From Bifidobacterium breve (GTDB lineage Bacteria > Actinomycetota > Actinomycetes > S36-B12), in NCBI GenBank assembly GCA_945877545.1, contig CAMCSO010000003.1, forward strand, positions 1-52,632: DNA of 52,632 nucleotides, in the 5' to 3' direction. A program made the translations under genes and the position numbers. Shown here one piece after another: positions 1-9,753 of this stretch (position 1 is the stretch's first letter; every line of letters starts with the position of its first letter). The notes under the pieces are model-generated. The model made no database searches, had not been told where the DNA came from, and saw only the letters and a program-made list of their open reading frames with translations.

Positions 1-506
1 ACCGTTCGCTCCTTGAACTGGCGCTTGAGTGAGGTGTAGGCACGCTCGCTCTTCGCCACCGCCATGACTCCCGTGGTGCCGACATCGAGGCGGTGCACGA
101 TGCCCTGCCGCTCCTCTGCTCCTGAGGAAGAGATCCGGTATCCGGCGGCAGCCAACCCGCCGACCACGGTCGGGCCCTCGAACCCTTCGCTGGGGTGCGC
201 CGCTACGCCGACAGGCTTGTCGACAACCACGACATCATCATCATCGAACAGGATCGACATCCCGGGGATCGGCTGGGCGACGATCTCACCCATCGGTGGC
301 CGGTCGAGGGCCGACATGTTCACGGTGATGAGTTGGCCCGCCACGAGGCGCTGGCCCTTGTTTACGACGCGACCATCGACCTGAACCCCGCCGCCGTCGA
401 GGAACTCGGCCGTCTTCGTCCGCGACAGCCCGAGCATGCGGGTGAGTGCGATGTCGATGCGTTCGCCCTCGAGACCTTCCGGGACCGGCAGGAGTCGCTC
501 GGTCAT
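1..506 (-). CDS. rluD: RluD-family 23S rRNA pseudouridine synthase (partial, runs off the window start)
   Basis: Minus-strand reading from ATG at 506: MTERLLPVPEGLEGERIDIALTRMLGLSRTKTAEFLDGGGVQVDGR..., S4-like domain, then ...GIVHRLDVGTTGVMAVAKSERAY (HRLD motif); ATGA overlap with the lspA stop. Confidence 0.88.
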   Translation of the reverse strand, partial: MTERLLPVPEGLEGERIDIALTRMLGLSRTKTAEFLDGGGVQVDGRVVNKGQRLVAGQLITVNMSALDRPPMGEIVAQPIPGMSILFDDDDVVVVDKPVGVAAHPSEGFEGPTVVGGLAAAGYRISSSGAEERQGIVHRLDVGTTGVMAVAKSERAYTSLKRQFKERT

Positions 507-1015
507 GCAGTCGCCGCGCGACCCTTGATCTCGATTCCGCGGATGCTGAGGAGGACCATGAGCGCTGCTGAGCCGACGATGGCCATGTCTGCGACGTTGA
601 AGACCGGAAAATTCGGGAAGGCGATGAAATCCACGACGGATCCCATACCGGGGCTCGGTGGGCGCGTGATGCGATCAAGGAGGTTGCCAAGCAGCCCACC
701 GAGGAGCCCGCCGAAGGCGACCGCCCAGCCGATCGACCCAAGTTGCCGGGAGGTGCGGATGATGACGACGGCCACCACGATCGCGATGATCGAGAAGATC
801 CACGTGTAGCCGGTTCCGAGACTGAAGGCCGCCCCTGTGTTCTCGGTATAGGTCAGTCGTACGAAGGTGCCAATGACGTTGATGGGGCCTTCACCGCCCG
901 ACTGGACTCTAGGGAGCATGACCTCAACTGCCCACGCCTTCGTGAGGCGGTCCAAGATGAGGACGCACACGGCCACCGCAGCGAGTACGAGGATGCATGT
1001 ACGGCGCGAGGTCAC
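503..1015 (-). CDS. lspA: Lipoprotein signal peptidase (signal peptidase II)
   Basis: 170 aa, DRLTKAW, four TM segments, GGLLGNLLDRI and VVDFIAFPNFPVFNVADMAI motifs. Confidence 0.95.
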   Translation of the reverse strand: MTSRRTCILVLAAVAVCVLILDRLTKAWAVEVMLPRVQSGGEGPINVIGTFVRLTYTENTGAAFSLGTGYTWIFSIIAIVVAVVIIRTSRQLGSIGWAVAFGGLLGGLLGNLLDRITRPPSPGMGSVVDFIAFPNFPVFNVADMAIVGSAALMVLLSIRGIEIKGRAATA

Positions 1016-1060
1016 CCCCCTAGCCTAACGCCGCCGCGAGCCCAGCCTCGCCTCGCAGGA

Positions 1061-1597
1061 TCAGCGCTCCTCAGCCTGCTTGCACGACAGACACAATGTT
1101 GCCCGCGGGAACGCCTGGAGCCTGCCCTTGCCGATGGGCGTTGCGCAAGTCTCGCAGGCGCCATAGGTGCCGTTGGCAAGGCGGCCGAGCGCATGCTCGA
1201 CCTGTTGCAGCATGTCCCGGGCATTGTTGGCGAGGGACATCTCGTGCTCACGCTCGAATGTCTTGCTCCCCGCATCGGCCTGATCATCGCCCGCGCCGTC
1301 ACCCGAATCCCTAATGAGGTCCGCGAGACCCACCTCCGCTGCGACGAGTTCGCCAGCAAGCCGACTGGCGTCCTGTCTCAACTCATGCTCAATATCGCGC
1401 AGTTCCACCGCGGTCCACGCTGACTCATCAGGGCGGACCGCCGGCCGCTGCCCTTTCTTCTCCGGAGCAGACTTCTTTTGCGGGGCAACCTTCTTCTGCG
1501 GAGCAGCCTTCTTCTGCGGAGCAGCCTTCTTCTCCGGAGCCGGAACTGCCTTGCTCGTTGTTGACTTTCTGACCGCCACGGAACCCCCAGACGTCAA
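1061..1597 (-). CDS. TraR/DksA-family zinc-finger protein with Lys/Ala/Pro-rich N-terminus
   Basis: C-terminal YGACETCATPIGKGRLQAFPRATLCLSCK; N-terminal KKAAPQ-type hexapeptide repeats. Confidence 0.85.
   Translation of the reverse strand: MTSGGSVAVRKSTTSKAVPAPEKKAAPQKKAAPQKKVAPQKKSAPEKKGQRPAVRPDESAWTAVELRDIEHELRQDASRLAGELVAAEVGLADLIRDSGDGAGDDQADAGSKTFEREHEMSLANNARDMLQQVEHALGRLANGTYGACETCATPIGKGRLQAFPRATLCLSCKQAEER
1456..1540 (-). repeat. 18-bp in-frame tandem repeat encoding (K/P)KKxAPQ
   Basis: Recurring ttcttctgcggagcagcc units. Confidence 0.75.
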
Positions 1598-1728
1598 ACT
1601 TCAGATGCGGAATCGTAAACGAGGAATCGTTGGAAAGCGCGCGGACGCGCCGAGCAAGCCCACGTGCACCTGAGAGGTATCCTTCAAGTCTCGCGGGCTC
1701 TGGCACGCCTGCCCTCGAAGGGAGCCCC

Positions 1729-4700
1729 ATGTATCGCGCTGTGCCTGCGCAGATCGACCTGCCGGCAATGGAGCATGACGTCCTCGCGATGTGGGATTCC
1801 GAGGGCGTCTTCGAGGCGTCCGTCGAGCAGAGCAAGGGCAGGCCGCCCTGGGTGTTCTATGAGGGTCCCCCAACCGCGAACGGCATGCCCGGGACCCACC
1901 ACGTTGAGGCTCGCGTCTTCAAGGACGTATTCCCCCGCTATCGGACGATGAAGGGGTTTCACGTACCTCGACAGGCCGGCTGGGACTGCCATGGCCTCCC
2001 CGTTGAGCTCGCTGTGGAGAAGGAACTCGGATTCTCCGGCAAGCAGGACATCGAGCGGTACGGAGTCGCCGCATTCAACGACCGATGCCGCGAGTCGGTG
2101 CTCCGCCACGTCAACGAGTTCACCGACATGAGCCGTCGAATGGGCTACTGGGTCGACTTCGACCGCGCCTACTGGACCATGGACGCCGACTACATCCAGA
2201 GCGTCTGGTGGTCACTCAAGCAGATCTACAGCAAGGGACTCCTCGTCCAAGACCACCGCGTCGCTCCCTACTGCCCCCGCTGCGGAACGGGCCTGTCAGA
2301 TCATGAGTTGGCCCAGGGGTACGAGACCGTCGTCGATCCTTCCGTCTACGTCCGATTTCCCGTCACCGATGCGGCTTTTCTCGAACGATTCCCCGGTGCA
2401 GTTCTCCTCGTGTGGACCACCACCCCGTGGACCCTTGTCTCGAACACCGCGGTCGCCGTCAATCCAGTCGCTGACTATTCGATCGTTCGTACCGGGGACG
2501 GGCAGACGCTCGTCGTCGCATCATCACTCGTCGGCCAACTCCTCGGTGAGGACCTTGAGGAGCTCGGCAGAGTATCCGGTTCCGCACTCGAGCACATGTC
2601 CTATGAACGCCCCTTTGACCTCATCGACATCCCTGAGGCCCACTACGTCATCCTCGCGGACTATGTCACCACCGACGATGGAACCGGGCTTGTCCACCAG
2701 GCCCCGGCGTTTGGCGCCGATGACCTCGCCTCATGTCGAGGCTACGGACTGCCAGTCGTCAATCCAGTGCTGCCGAACGGAACCTTTGCCGACGACGTCC
2801 CGGTCGTGGGTGGCGTGTTCTTCAAGAAGGCGGACGAGACCCTCGTCGCAATGCTCAAGGAGAGCGGTCGCCTGTTTAAGCATGTCGAGTACGAGCACTC
2901 ATACCCGCACTGCTGGCGCTGTCACACACCGCTCATCTACTACGCACAGCCCTCGTGGTACATCAAAACGACGGTGATCAAGGATCAGTTGATCGAGCAG
3001 AACGAGGCCACCAATTGGTTTCCCGGAACAATCAAGTCGGGACGATTTGGCGACTGGCTCAACAACAACGTCGACTGGGCACTCTCACGGAACCGATTCT
3101 GGGGAACGCCACTGCCGATTTGGCGTTGCTCCGAGAACCACCTCACCGTCGTCGAATCTCTGGCCGAGCTCAGCGCTCTCGGGGGAATCGACGTCACCGC
3201 CACTGACCCCCATCGGCCCTACGTCGACGACATCACCATCCCGTGCCAAACCTGCGAAGCGACGGCCACGCGGGTTCCTGAGGTCATTGACTGCTGGTAC
3301 GACTCCGGCGCGATGCCATTCGCCGCCGTCGGTTACCCCCACGTCGATGCCGGCACGTTCGCGGACCAATACCCGGCAGACTTCATCTGCGAGGCAATCG
3401 ACCAGACCCGCGGCTGGTTCTACACGCTCATGGCTATCGGAACCCTCGTCTTCGATCGAACCTCATACCGCAATGTGCTGTGCCTAGGACACATCCTCGA
3501 TGAGGATGGCCGCAAGATGAGCAAGCACATCGGAAATGTGCTCGAGCCGATCGGCCTCATGAACGATCATGGCGCGGATGCTGTCCGCTGGTTCATGCTG
3601 GCCAGCGGATCGCCATGGCAGGCAAGACGGGTCGGCCATGCCGCGATCGGTGACGTCGTCCGCAAAACTCTCCTCACCTATTGGAACACCGTGTCGTTTC
3701 AATCGATGTACGCGCGGCTCGCTGACTGGGAGCCCTCGCATCCCGCTCCGGAGGTCTGCGACCGCCCGGTCATCGACCGCTGGCTCGCAGCGCAGGCAAG
3801 CGAGCTCACTCGAGAGGTTGATATCGCCCTCGAGGCCTTCGACACCCAGCGCGCAGGTCGCCTGCTGTCCACCTTCATCGACGACCTGTCCAACTGGTAC
3901 GTCCGGCGGTCCCGACGACGATTCTGGGATGGTGACCCGGCCGCACTATCAACGTTGCATGAGGCGTTGCGCATCACGACCCTGTGTATGGCGCCATTCA
4001 CCCCGTTCATCACCGAGCGGGTCTGGCAGGACCTTTTCCGGCCCACCGATCCAGGGGCAGCGACCTCCGTCCACCTCGCTGCATGGCCGGAGCCCACTGG
4101 GGATGCGGTTGATCCGGCACTCGCCGAGAGCATGGCGCTCGTTCGCAGGGTCGTCGAACTCGGGCGAGCGGCACGCGCCACGAGCGGCGTCCGAACAAGG
4201 CAACCCCTCGGCCGGGCTCTCGTCTCTGCCAGGGGCTGGGGTCGCCTATCCGATGAATTGCGCGCTGAGATCTGCGAGGAATTGAATGTCGGCGTCATCG
4301 AGGCCCTCGTTGACGACACAGCCGGTTTCGTCGACACGGCGATTAAGGCGAACTTCCGAGCCCTAGGCCAACGCTTCGGCAAGCAGACTCCCCTCGTGGC
4401 GGACGCCATCGCCAATGCAGAACCGGTAAGCCTTCTCTTGCACATCCGCCGCGAGGGGTCGGTCAGCCTGCACGCTGCGGGCGTCGGCGACGTCGAGATT
4501 TTTGAGGCCGACGTCATTGTCAGCGAGACTCCACGAGATGGGTGGGCCGTCGCCGCAGAGGGAGGCGAGAGTCTTGCCCTCGACTTGCACATTACCGACG
4601 AACTCCAGCGCGCTGGCACCGCCCGCGAAATCGTTCGCGCGATTCAGGAGGCCCGCAAACAATCAGGCTTCGACGTGTCAGACCGGATCACCGTCTGGTG

Positions 4701-4878
4701 GGCAAGCGATGATGCCTCGACCATTCTCACCCTCGACGAGCACGCCACGCTCATCGCCAGCGAGGTCCTTGCCACCGCCTTTTGCGAGGGCATCGAGCAT
4801 GCACAACGAGGTTCCGTCACGGTGCGCGTGCCGGAAACCGACCTACAACTCCTCATCGCGAGGGGCAGCGACGGCTGA
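1729..4878 (+). CDS. ileS: Isoleucyl-tRNA synthetase
   Basis: MYRAVPAQIDLPAMEHDVLAMW..., GTHHVEARVFKD (HIGH region), DEDGRKMSKHIGNV (KMSKS); start at 1729 preferred over the 1630 ORF start. Confidence 0.95.
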   Translation: MYRAVPAQIDLPAMEHDVLAMWDSEGVFEASVEQSKGRPPWVFYEGPPTANGMPGTHHVEARVFKDVFPRYRTMKGFHVPRQAGWDCHGLPVELAVEKELGFSGKQDIERYGVAAFNDRCRESVLRHVNEFTDMSRRMGYWVDFDRAYWTMDADYIQSVWWSLKQIYSKGLLVQDHRVAPYCPRCGTGLSDHELAQGYETVVDPSVYVRFPVTDAAFLERFPGAVLLVWTTTPWTLVSNTAVAVNPVADYSIVRTGDGQTLVVASSLVGQLLGEDLEELGRVSGSALEHMSYERPFDLIDIPEAHYVILADYVTTDDGTGLVHQAPAFGADDLASCRGYGLPVVNPVLPNGTFADDVPVVGGVFFKKADETLVAMLKESGRLFKHVEYEHSYPHCWRCHTPLIYYAQPSWYIKTTVIKDQLIEQNEATNWFPGTIKSGRFGDWLNNNVDWALSRNRFWGTPLPIWRCSENHLTVVESLAELSALGGIDVTATDPHRPYVDDITIPCQTCEATATRVPEVIDCWYDSGAMPFAAVGYPHVDAGTFADQYPADFICEAIDQTRGWFYTLMAIGTLVFDRTSYRNVLCLGHILDEDGRKMSKHIGNVLEPIGLMNDHGADAVRWFMLASGSPWQARRVGHAAIGDVVRKTLLTYWNTVSFQSMYARLADWEPSHPAPEVCDRPVIDRWLAAQASELTREVDIALEAFDTQRAGRLLSTFIDDLSNWYVRRSRRRFWDGDPAALSTLHEALRITTLCMAPFTPFITERVWQDLFRPTDPGAATSVHLAAWPEPTGDAVDPALAESMALVRRVVELGRAARATSGVRTRQPLGRALVSARGWGRLSDELRAEICEELNVGVIEALVDDTAGFVDTAIKANFRALGQRFGKQTPLVADAIANAEPVSLLLHIRREGSVSLHAAGVGDVEIFEADVIVSETPRDGWAVAAEGGESLALDLHITDELQRAGTAREIVRAIQEARKQSGFDVSDRITVWWASDDASTILTLDEHATLIASEVLATAFCEGIEHAQRGSVTVRVPETDLQLLIARGSDG

Positions 4879-5874
4879 CGACTTGATTGCCGCCGCATAC
4901 TCAGTTGCGGCCCTTACGAGTTCAGCAGCGGTCGCCTGTGCAGCACCGAGTACCTCTGCGGGCTCGCCAACAGAGGTTGAATGTCTCTCAAGCATCTCGA
5001 TCCGCTCCTGCAGCGCCTCACATCGCGCCATCAACGCTGACTCCACCTCGCGTGCCCGCTCTGCCTGCGCCTGCGCGCCTGCCGCCGCGAGCTCGGCCGA
5101 GGCCCGCTCGGCCAGCGTGCGCTCCGCAGCCGCCGACAGTTCCAACGCCCGCTGGGCGGTGGACAACTGCTCCTCGAGTAGCATCACGCGGGCCGAAAGC
5201 GCCTCACATCGGGCCGTTAGCGCCGACTCCAACTCACGGGATCGCTCGGACTGCGCGTGTGCACTACTTGCAGCGAGGTCGATCGCAACCTTCTGGCTCG
5301 CGGCAAGCTCCTCCACTACCGCACGGCGGGCCGCGTGATCCTGTGAGGCACGGTTCGCCGCTGCCAGTTCGGATTCCAGCAACGACAAGCGCGCCTGCAG
5401 GGCCTCACATCGAGCGGAGAGCGCCGATTCGACCTCACCGGTGCGTGCCGAAAGCACCTGCGTGTTCCGCGAAGCGATATCGCCAGCGACAGCAAGTTGG
5501 CTCGCAGCACGGGTCGCGGCCGCCAGCTCGCCCTCAAGGGAGTGCACCCGCGACAACAATGACTCACATCGAGCCGCGAGCGCTCCCTCGGTCTCCGAAG
5601 GCGCACGCATAAGCGAGCCCGATTGGTCGCCGAGATCCCGGGCAGTCGAGGCACGATCCTGCTGCTCGAGTACGGCAATGCGTGCTTGGAGCTGCTCACA
5701 ACGCACGAGCAGGACCGACTCTGCCTCACGGTAACGCGCGACATCAACCTCAAGATGCCCTACCGTCTCCTGAACGGCATCGAGAAACTCATCGACCTCG
5801 TCCATGTCGTAACCCGCACGCAGGCGGGTGGCGCGAAAGGCGGCAGCTCGAACGTCGGCCGGTGTGAGCATCAC
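4843..5874 (-). CDS. DivIVA-domain coiled-coil protein
   Basis: N-terminal LTPADVRAAAFRATRLRAGYDMDEVDEFLDAV is a DivIVA domain; followed by a long Ala/Glu coiled coil with five RCE-L-R units. Confidence 0.88.
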   Translation of the reverse strand: MMLTPADVRAAAFRATRLRAGYDMDEVDEFLDAVQETVGHLEVDVARYREAESVLLVRCEQLQARIAVLEQQDRASTARDLGDQSGSLMRAPSETEGALAARCESLLSRVHSLEGELAAATRAASQLAVAGDIASRNTQVLSARTGEVESALSARCEALQARLSLLESELAAANRASQDHAARRAVVEELAASQKVAIDLAASSAHAQSERSRELESALTARCEALSARVMLLEEQLSTAQRALELSAAAERTLAERASAELAAAGAQAQAERAREVESALMARCEALQERIEMLERHSTSVGEPAEVLGAAQATAAELVRAATEYAAAIKSSAVAAPRDEEL

Positions 5875-5908
5875 GTTCGGGAGCCAGCGACGGGCGAGCT
5901 GCCTCGCA

Positions 5909-6193
5909 TCAGAGGTTCATCGCCACGCTGATGAGAATCTGGAGGCCGATGAGCACGATCAAGAAGGCGAGGTCAAACTGCATGCCACCGATACGTAACG
6001 GAGGAATAACGCGGCGCAGCAGGCGCAGCGGCGGGTCGGTTACCGTGTAGATCCCTTCTGCGATGAACAGGAGGATCCCTGACGGACGCCACGAGCGAGC
6101 AAACACCTGAACGAAATCGAAGATGAGCCGCCCGATGAAGACCAGCCAGTAAAGCCACAGGATGGTGGCGAGAATCTCGCCTACTGCGCTCAT
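5909..6193 (-). CDS. YggT family membrane protein
   Basis: 94 aa; TDPPLRLLRRVIPPLRIGGMQFDLAFLIVLIGLQIL. Confidence 0.9.
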   Translation of the reverse strand: MSAVGEILATILWLYWLVFIGRLIFDFVQVFARSWRPSGILLFIAEGIYTVTDPPLRLLRRVIPPLRIGGMQFDLAFLIVLIGLQILISVAMNL

Positions 6194-6774
6194 CAGCTTT
6201 GGTTGTAGAACGGATCTTGGGCGATCTGAGCACGCGCCTCGTCACCAACATCGACATTCGGCGGGGATAGAAGGAAGACCTTGTTCGTCACCCGCTCGAT
6301 CGAACCGCGCAGACCAAAGACCAGACCAGCGGCAAAATCAACGATTCGCTTGGCATCAGCGTCATCAAGTTCAGACAGGTTCATGATGACCGGGACACCC
6401 TCGCGATACTCCTCGCCGATCCGCCGGGCGTCGTTGTAACTGCGCGGGTGCACGGTCTCGATTCGGGTGATCTCGGCGCTCGCCACCGGTTTCCAATCCG
6501 TTTGCGTGGCCACCGACGCACGTCGCTCGGTCGTTGGCTCTGTACGGAATGTTCGCACTGCGCGGGTACCGGACAGGGTGCCCACCCCCCGACTCTCAAT
6601 TCGCTCATCGAGTCGATCATCATCGCGGTCCCCCGCTCCCGATCGTTCGCCGATCCGCGGATCACGGCCACGTACGTCTCGGCGAATGTGCTCGTATTCC
6701 TCGTAGTCCTCCTCGACCTCGTCATCCCCAACGAGTCCGAGATAGACGCCCATCTTGCGCATCGCGCCAGCCAT
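6193..6774 (-). CDS. sepF: Cell division protein SepF
   Basis: C-terminal VHPRSYNDARRIGEEYREGVPVIMNLSELDDADAKRIVDFAAGLVFGLRGSIERVTNKVFLLSP. Confidence 0.95.
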   Translation of the reverse strand: MAGAMRKMGVYLGLVGDDEVEEDYEEYEHIRRDVRGRDPRIGERSGAGDRDDDRLDERIESRGVGTLSGTRAVRTFRTEPTTERRASVATQTDWKPVASAEITRIETVHPRSYNDARRIGEEYREGVPVIMNLSELDDADAKRIVDFAAGLVFGLRGSIERVTNKVFLLSPPNVDVGDEARAQIAQDPFYNQS

Positions 6775-6814
6775 GAACCGCCATCCTTCTTCGGGGGTAG
6801 GAATACTCTCCGTT

Positions 6815-6832
6815 AAAACCTCAGTAGGTTTT
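6815..6832. promoter_or_regulatory. Inverted repeat AAAACCT-CAGT-AGGTTTT upstream of sepF
   Basis: 7-bp perfect arms; related ACCTAAGTACC immediately follows. Confidence 0.4.
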
Positions 6833-6852
6833 ACACCTAAGTACCAATGAAC

Positions 6853-7587
6853 CTACCCGACAATTGCGCGTTTCCCGAGTATCGCGCCCCCGATGCGCAC
6901 GTGTGTCGCCCCGTGCCGGACAGCGGCCTCAAGGTCGCCACTCATTCCCGCCGAAATCCTGTCCGCATCGGGAAGCACGGTTCGCAGTTGAAGGCTAGCC
7001 GATTCGAGTAGGTTGAACGCTACATCAGGATCGCCCGGATACGGCGCAATGCCCATGATGCCCCGCACGGTCAAACCCGGGAGTGCAGATACCCGAGCCG
7101 CAAGATCTGGCAACTCAATTGCGCGCACGCCACCTCTGCCGTCGGCATCATCTGGGTCCAGGGAAATTTGGAGAAGGATGTCTAGCCTACGGTTCGCGGT
7201 GACGGCCCCTGCGGAGAGCGCCTCGGCGAGCGACAGTCGATCAACCGACTCGACGACATCGGCCCAGGCCGCCACCGATCGTGCCTTATTGCGCTGAACC
7301 TGCCCAATCATGTGCCAGCACAAGGCGGGCGTGGCATGTGACAATTCGACCGCCTTCAGCCGAGCTTCCTGGTCTTTATTCTCGGCGACGTCTGAGCAAC
7401 CCAAGTGCTGAAGAATACCGATGTCGGTCGTTGGAAATGTCTTCGTCACCACGACAAGAGTGACGCTGTCAGGGGGCCGATCGGCAGCCGCACAGGCCCT
7501 GTCGATACGCGCTCTGACCTCGCTCAGACTCGCGGCAATCTCAGCTGCGCGGTCTAGTTCAGACCTTGAATCAACGGACACCGACAC
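6853..7587 (-). CDS. YggS family PLP-binding protein
   Basis: VTLVVVTKTFPTTDI, DVAENKDQEARLK, WHMIGQVQRNKAR, ISAGMSGDLEAAVRHGATHVRIGGAIL. Confidence 0.94.
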   Translation of the reverse strand: MSVSVDSRSELDRAAEIAASLSEVRARIDRACAAADRPPDSVTLVVVTKTFPTTDIGILQHLGCSDVAENKDQEARLKAVELSHATPALCWHMIGQVQRNKARSVAAWADVVESVDRLSLAEALSAGAVTANRRLDILLQISLDPDDADGRGGVRAIELPDLAARVSALPGLTVRGIMGIAPYPGDPDVAFNLLESASLQLRTVLPDADRISAGMSGDLEAAVRHGATHVRIGGAILGKRAIVG

Positions 7588-7647
7588 ACCTCTCAGTCTT
7601 CCTCGAAATCCCGCTCCGAATCCAGCCCACGGGCCGATACCTGTTGA

Positions 7648-8394
7648 TCATGTCCTGCAAATAAACATTCCCTGCCGGCCAGTCACGGTGTCACGCCGGT
7701 ATGAAAAGAGATCGGTCGACTCGTTCGTGCAGGCATTCACGTGTTGTACCCCAATGTCGAGGAGCGCTAGTTGCATGGACACCCCCGCTCGAACGTCGAT
7801 GAACGATGCCCCTTCTCGATCGATGCACGCAACGCCACTCACCTCAGTCGGCACGAGTTCTCGCAGATACTCCGTGCGTTCAGGGGGCACCGGGTAGCAC
7901 CGAGCGCAGATCGCCGGGCCGACCACCGCCTCAATGCTCACCGCGCCGAGCTCGCGCATGGTCGCCACGGCGGCAGCCACGACTCCGGCACCAACGCCAC
8001 GCCACCCACAGTGCACCGCAGCGATGACCCCGGCTCGAGCATCCGCGAGGACGAGCGGCACGCAGTCAGCCGCCAGCGCGAGCAGGGCAATTCCCTTGGA
8101 GGTGGTGACGAGAGCATCAACCCCCGCTACGACACCGCCGCAGGACACCACACCAACGTTGGCGTCGTGAACCGCTTCCATGACGGCGAGGCCATCAACC
8201 CCGACCCCCACGAGTCCGACCGCACGTCGCCGGTTCTCGGCAACCGCCCCAGCATCGTCGCCCACGTACTCGGCCAAATTGAGGGACTGGTAAACACCGG
8301 TGCTCGCTCCCCCAGCGCGGCCGGTAGCTGCCCACAGGCAAGTGTCAGCGCCGAACTCATTCGAGCCGAGTGCGCCCGAGGCGAATCCGATCAC
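7648..8394 (-). CDS. pgeF: YfiH/PgeF-type laccase-domain (multicopper polyphenol oxidase family) protein
   Basis: LALAADCVPLVLADARAGVIAAVHCGWRGVGAGVVAAAV; STDLFSYRRD. Confidence 0.9.
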   Translation of the reverse strand: MIGFASGALGSNEFGADTCLWAATGRAGGASTGVYQSLNLAEYVGDDAGAVAENRRRAVGLVGVGVDGLAVMEAVHDANVGVVSCGGVVAGVDALVTTSKGIALLALAADCVPLVLADARAGVIAAVHCGWRGVGAGVVAAAVATMRELGAVSIEAVVGPAICARCYPVPPERTEYLRELVPTEVSGVACIDREGASFIDVRAGVSMQLALLDIGVQHVNACTNESTDLFSYRRDTVTGRQGMFICRT

Positions 8395-8405
8395 GTTCCC
8401 GGCCG

Positions 8406-9542
8406 CTACTTGAGGAAGTCCGGGATATCGAGTTCATCCTCAGCCTCCTCAAAGAGGACGCTGCGTGGCATCTGGATTGGCGGCTGCGCTACCGGCACCT
8501 CGACGACGGGCCTCGATGGTTGCCGGATCTGCTGCACCGGATCCGGCTCGTCTGCTGCGCGCGAGCCCGCAGTTGAGCTGCGCCGTGCCGACAGATCACC
8601 GCCGTCAAAGCCTGCGGCAATGACGGTGACGCGCACCTCATCGCCCAGCGTGTCGTCGATAACGGCACCGAAGATGATGTTCGCATCCGGGTGCGCTGCA
8701 TCGCTCACGCGTTGTGCCGCCGCATTGATTTCGAAAAGTCCGAGGTCACTTCCGCCGGAGATGGAGAGCAGGACGCCCTGCGCCCCGTCGATGCCCGCCT
8801 CAAGGAGCGGGCTGGAGATCGCCTTCTCAGCCGCCTCTATCGCACGATCCTCACCACGCGCGGTTCCGATGCCCATGAGGGCTGTCCCTGCACCATGCAT
8901 GACACTGCGGACGTCGGCGAAGTCGAGGTTGATGAGTCCCGGAGTCGTAATGAGGTCGGTGATGCCGGAGACGCCCTGGAGGAGCACGTGGTCGGCCTGC
9001 CTGAATGCATCGATGACGCTGATATTGCGGTCCGAGAGCGACAGTAGGCGGTCATTCGGGATAACAATGAGCGTGTCGACCTCAGCCCGAAGGTTCTCGA
9101 TGCCCGACTCGGCTTGCGCCTGACGCCTCCGGCCCTCGAACCCGAACGGGCGGGTGACCACACCAAGGGTTAGTGCGCCAAGGGATCGAGCGATCCGAGC
9201 AACCACCGGTGCTCCACCTGTGCCCGTGCCTCCGCCTTCCCCTGCGGTCACGAACACCATGTCGGCGCCCTTGAGCACCTCTTCAATCTCGTCAGCGTGG
9301 TCCTCTGCTGCCCTCTTGCCTACCTCGGGGTTCGCCCCAGCGCCCAGGCCGCGGGTGATTTCGCGGCCTATGTCGAGCTTGACGTCGGCATCGCTCATGA
9401 GGAGTGCCTGAGCGTCGGTGTTCACCGCGATGAACTCGACCCCCTTGAGACCGACCTCAATCATTCGGTTCACGGCATTCACTCCGCCGCCGCCGATACC
9501 GACGACCTTGATTACTGCCAGATAATTCTGCGGACCCGCCAC
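8406..9542 (-). CDS. ftsZ: Cell division protein FtsZ
   Basis: GTG start at 9542 with AAAGGA upstream; [35 protein letters not shown]-terminal [10 protein letters not shown]. Confidence 0.96.
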   Translation of the reverse strand: MAGPQNYLAVIKVVGIGGGGVNAVNRMIEVGLKGVEFIAVNTDAQALLMSDADVKLDIGREITRGLGAGANPEVGKRAAEDHADEIEEVLKGADMVFVTAGEGGGTGTGGAPVVARIARSLGALTLGVVTRPFGFEGRRRQAQAESGIENLRAEVDTLIVIPNDRLLSLSDRNISVIDAFRQADHVLLQGVSGITDLITTPGLINLDFADVRSVMHGAGTALMGIGTARGEDRAIEAAEKAISSPLLEAGIDGAQGVLLSISGGSDLGLFEINAAAQRVSDAAHPDANIIFGAVIDDTLGDEVRVTVIAAGFDGGDLSARRSSTAGSRAADEPDPVQQIRQPSRPVVEVPVAQPPIQMPRSVLFEEAEDELDIPDFLK

Positions 9543-9617
9543 GGCTGGTCGTCCTTTCATCGTTGTTGGCCGACGCCGCCAGATCAGCGACCATCGCCTT
9601 CGTATTCGCACCGGACG

Positions 9618-9648
9618 CCTCACCCTCAACCTCTAGTTCAGGGTGAGG
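9618..9648. promoter_or_regulatory. ftsQ-ftsZ intergenic stem-loop
   Basis: CCTCACCCT-c-AAC-ctcta-GTT-c-AGGGTGAGG, 12 bp with one mismatch. Confidence 0.6.
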
Positions 9649-9753
9649 ATTTGACCATCCATCGAGCGGCCGGAGGCTAGACGTTGCGCGCTCATGATGC
9701 AAACGAGCATCCGGCTCTCGCCAACGTGAGGTGCGCTTCGTGCTGAGCATCGA

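Noticed and set aside
1598-1728. Possible T-box leader upstream of ileS
   Set aside because: Actinobacterial ileS genes often carry T-boxes, but I could not find a convincing TGGNACCGCG T-box sequence or a paired antisequestrator here.
3699-4619. 306-aa minus-strand ORF inside ileS
   Set aside because: Shadow ORF of a confidently assigned essential gene.
7771-9123. 450-aa plus-strand ORF
   Set aside because: Antisense to pgeF and ftsZ, low-complexity Ser/Arg/Pro composition typical of GC-rich shadow ORFs.
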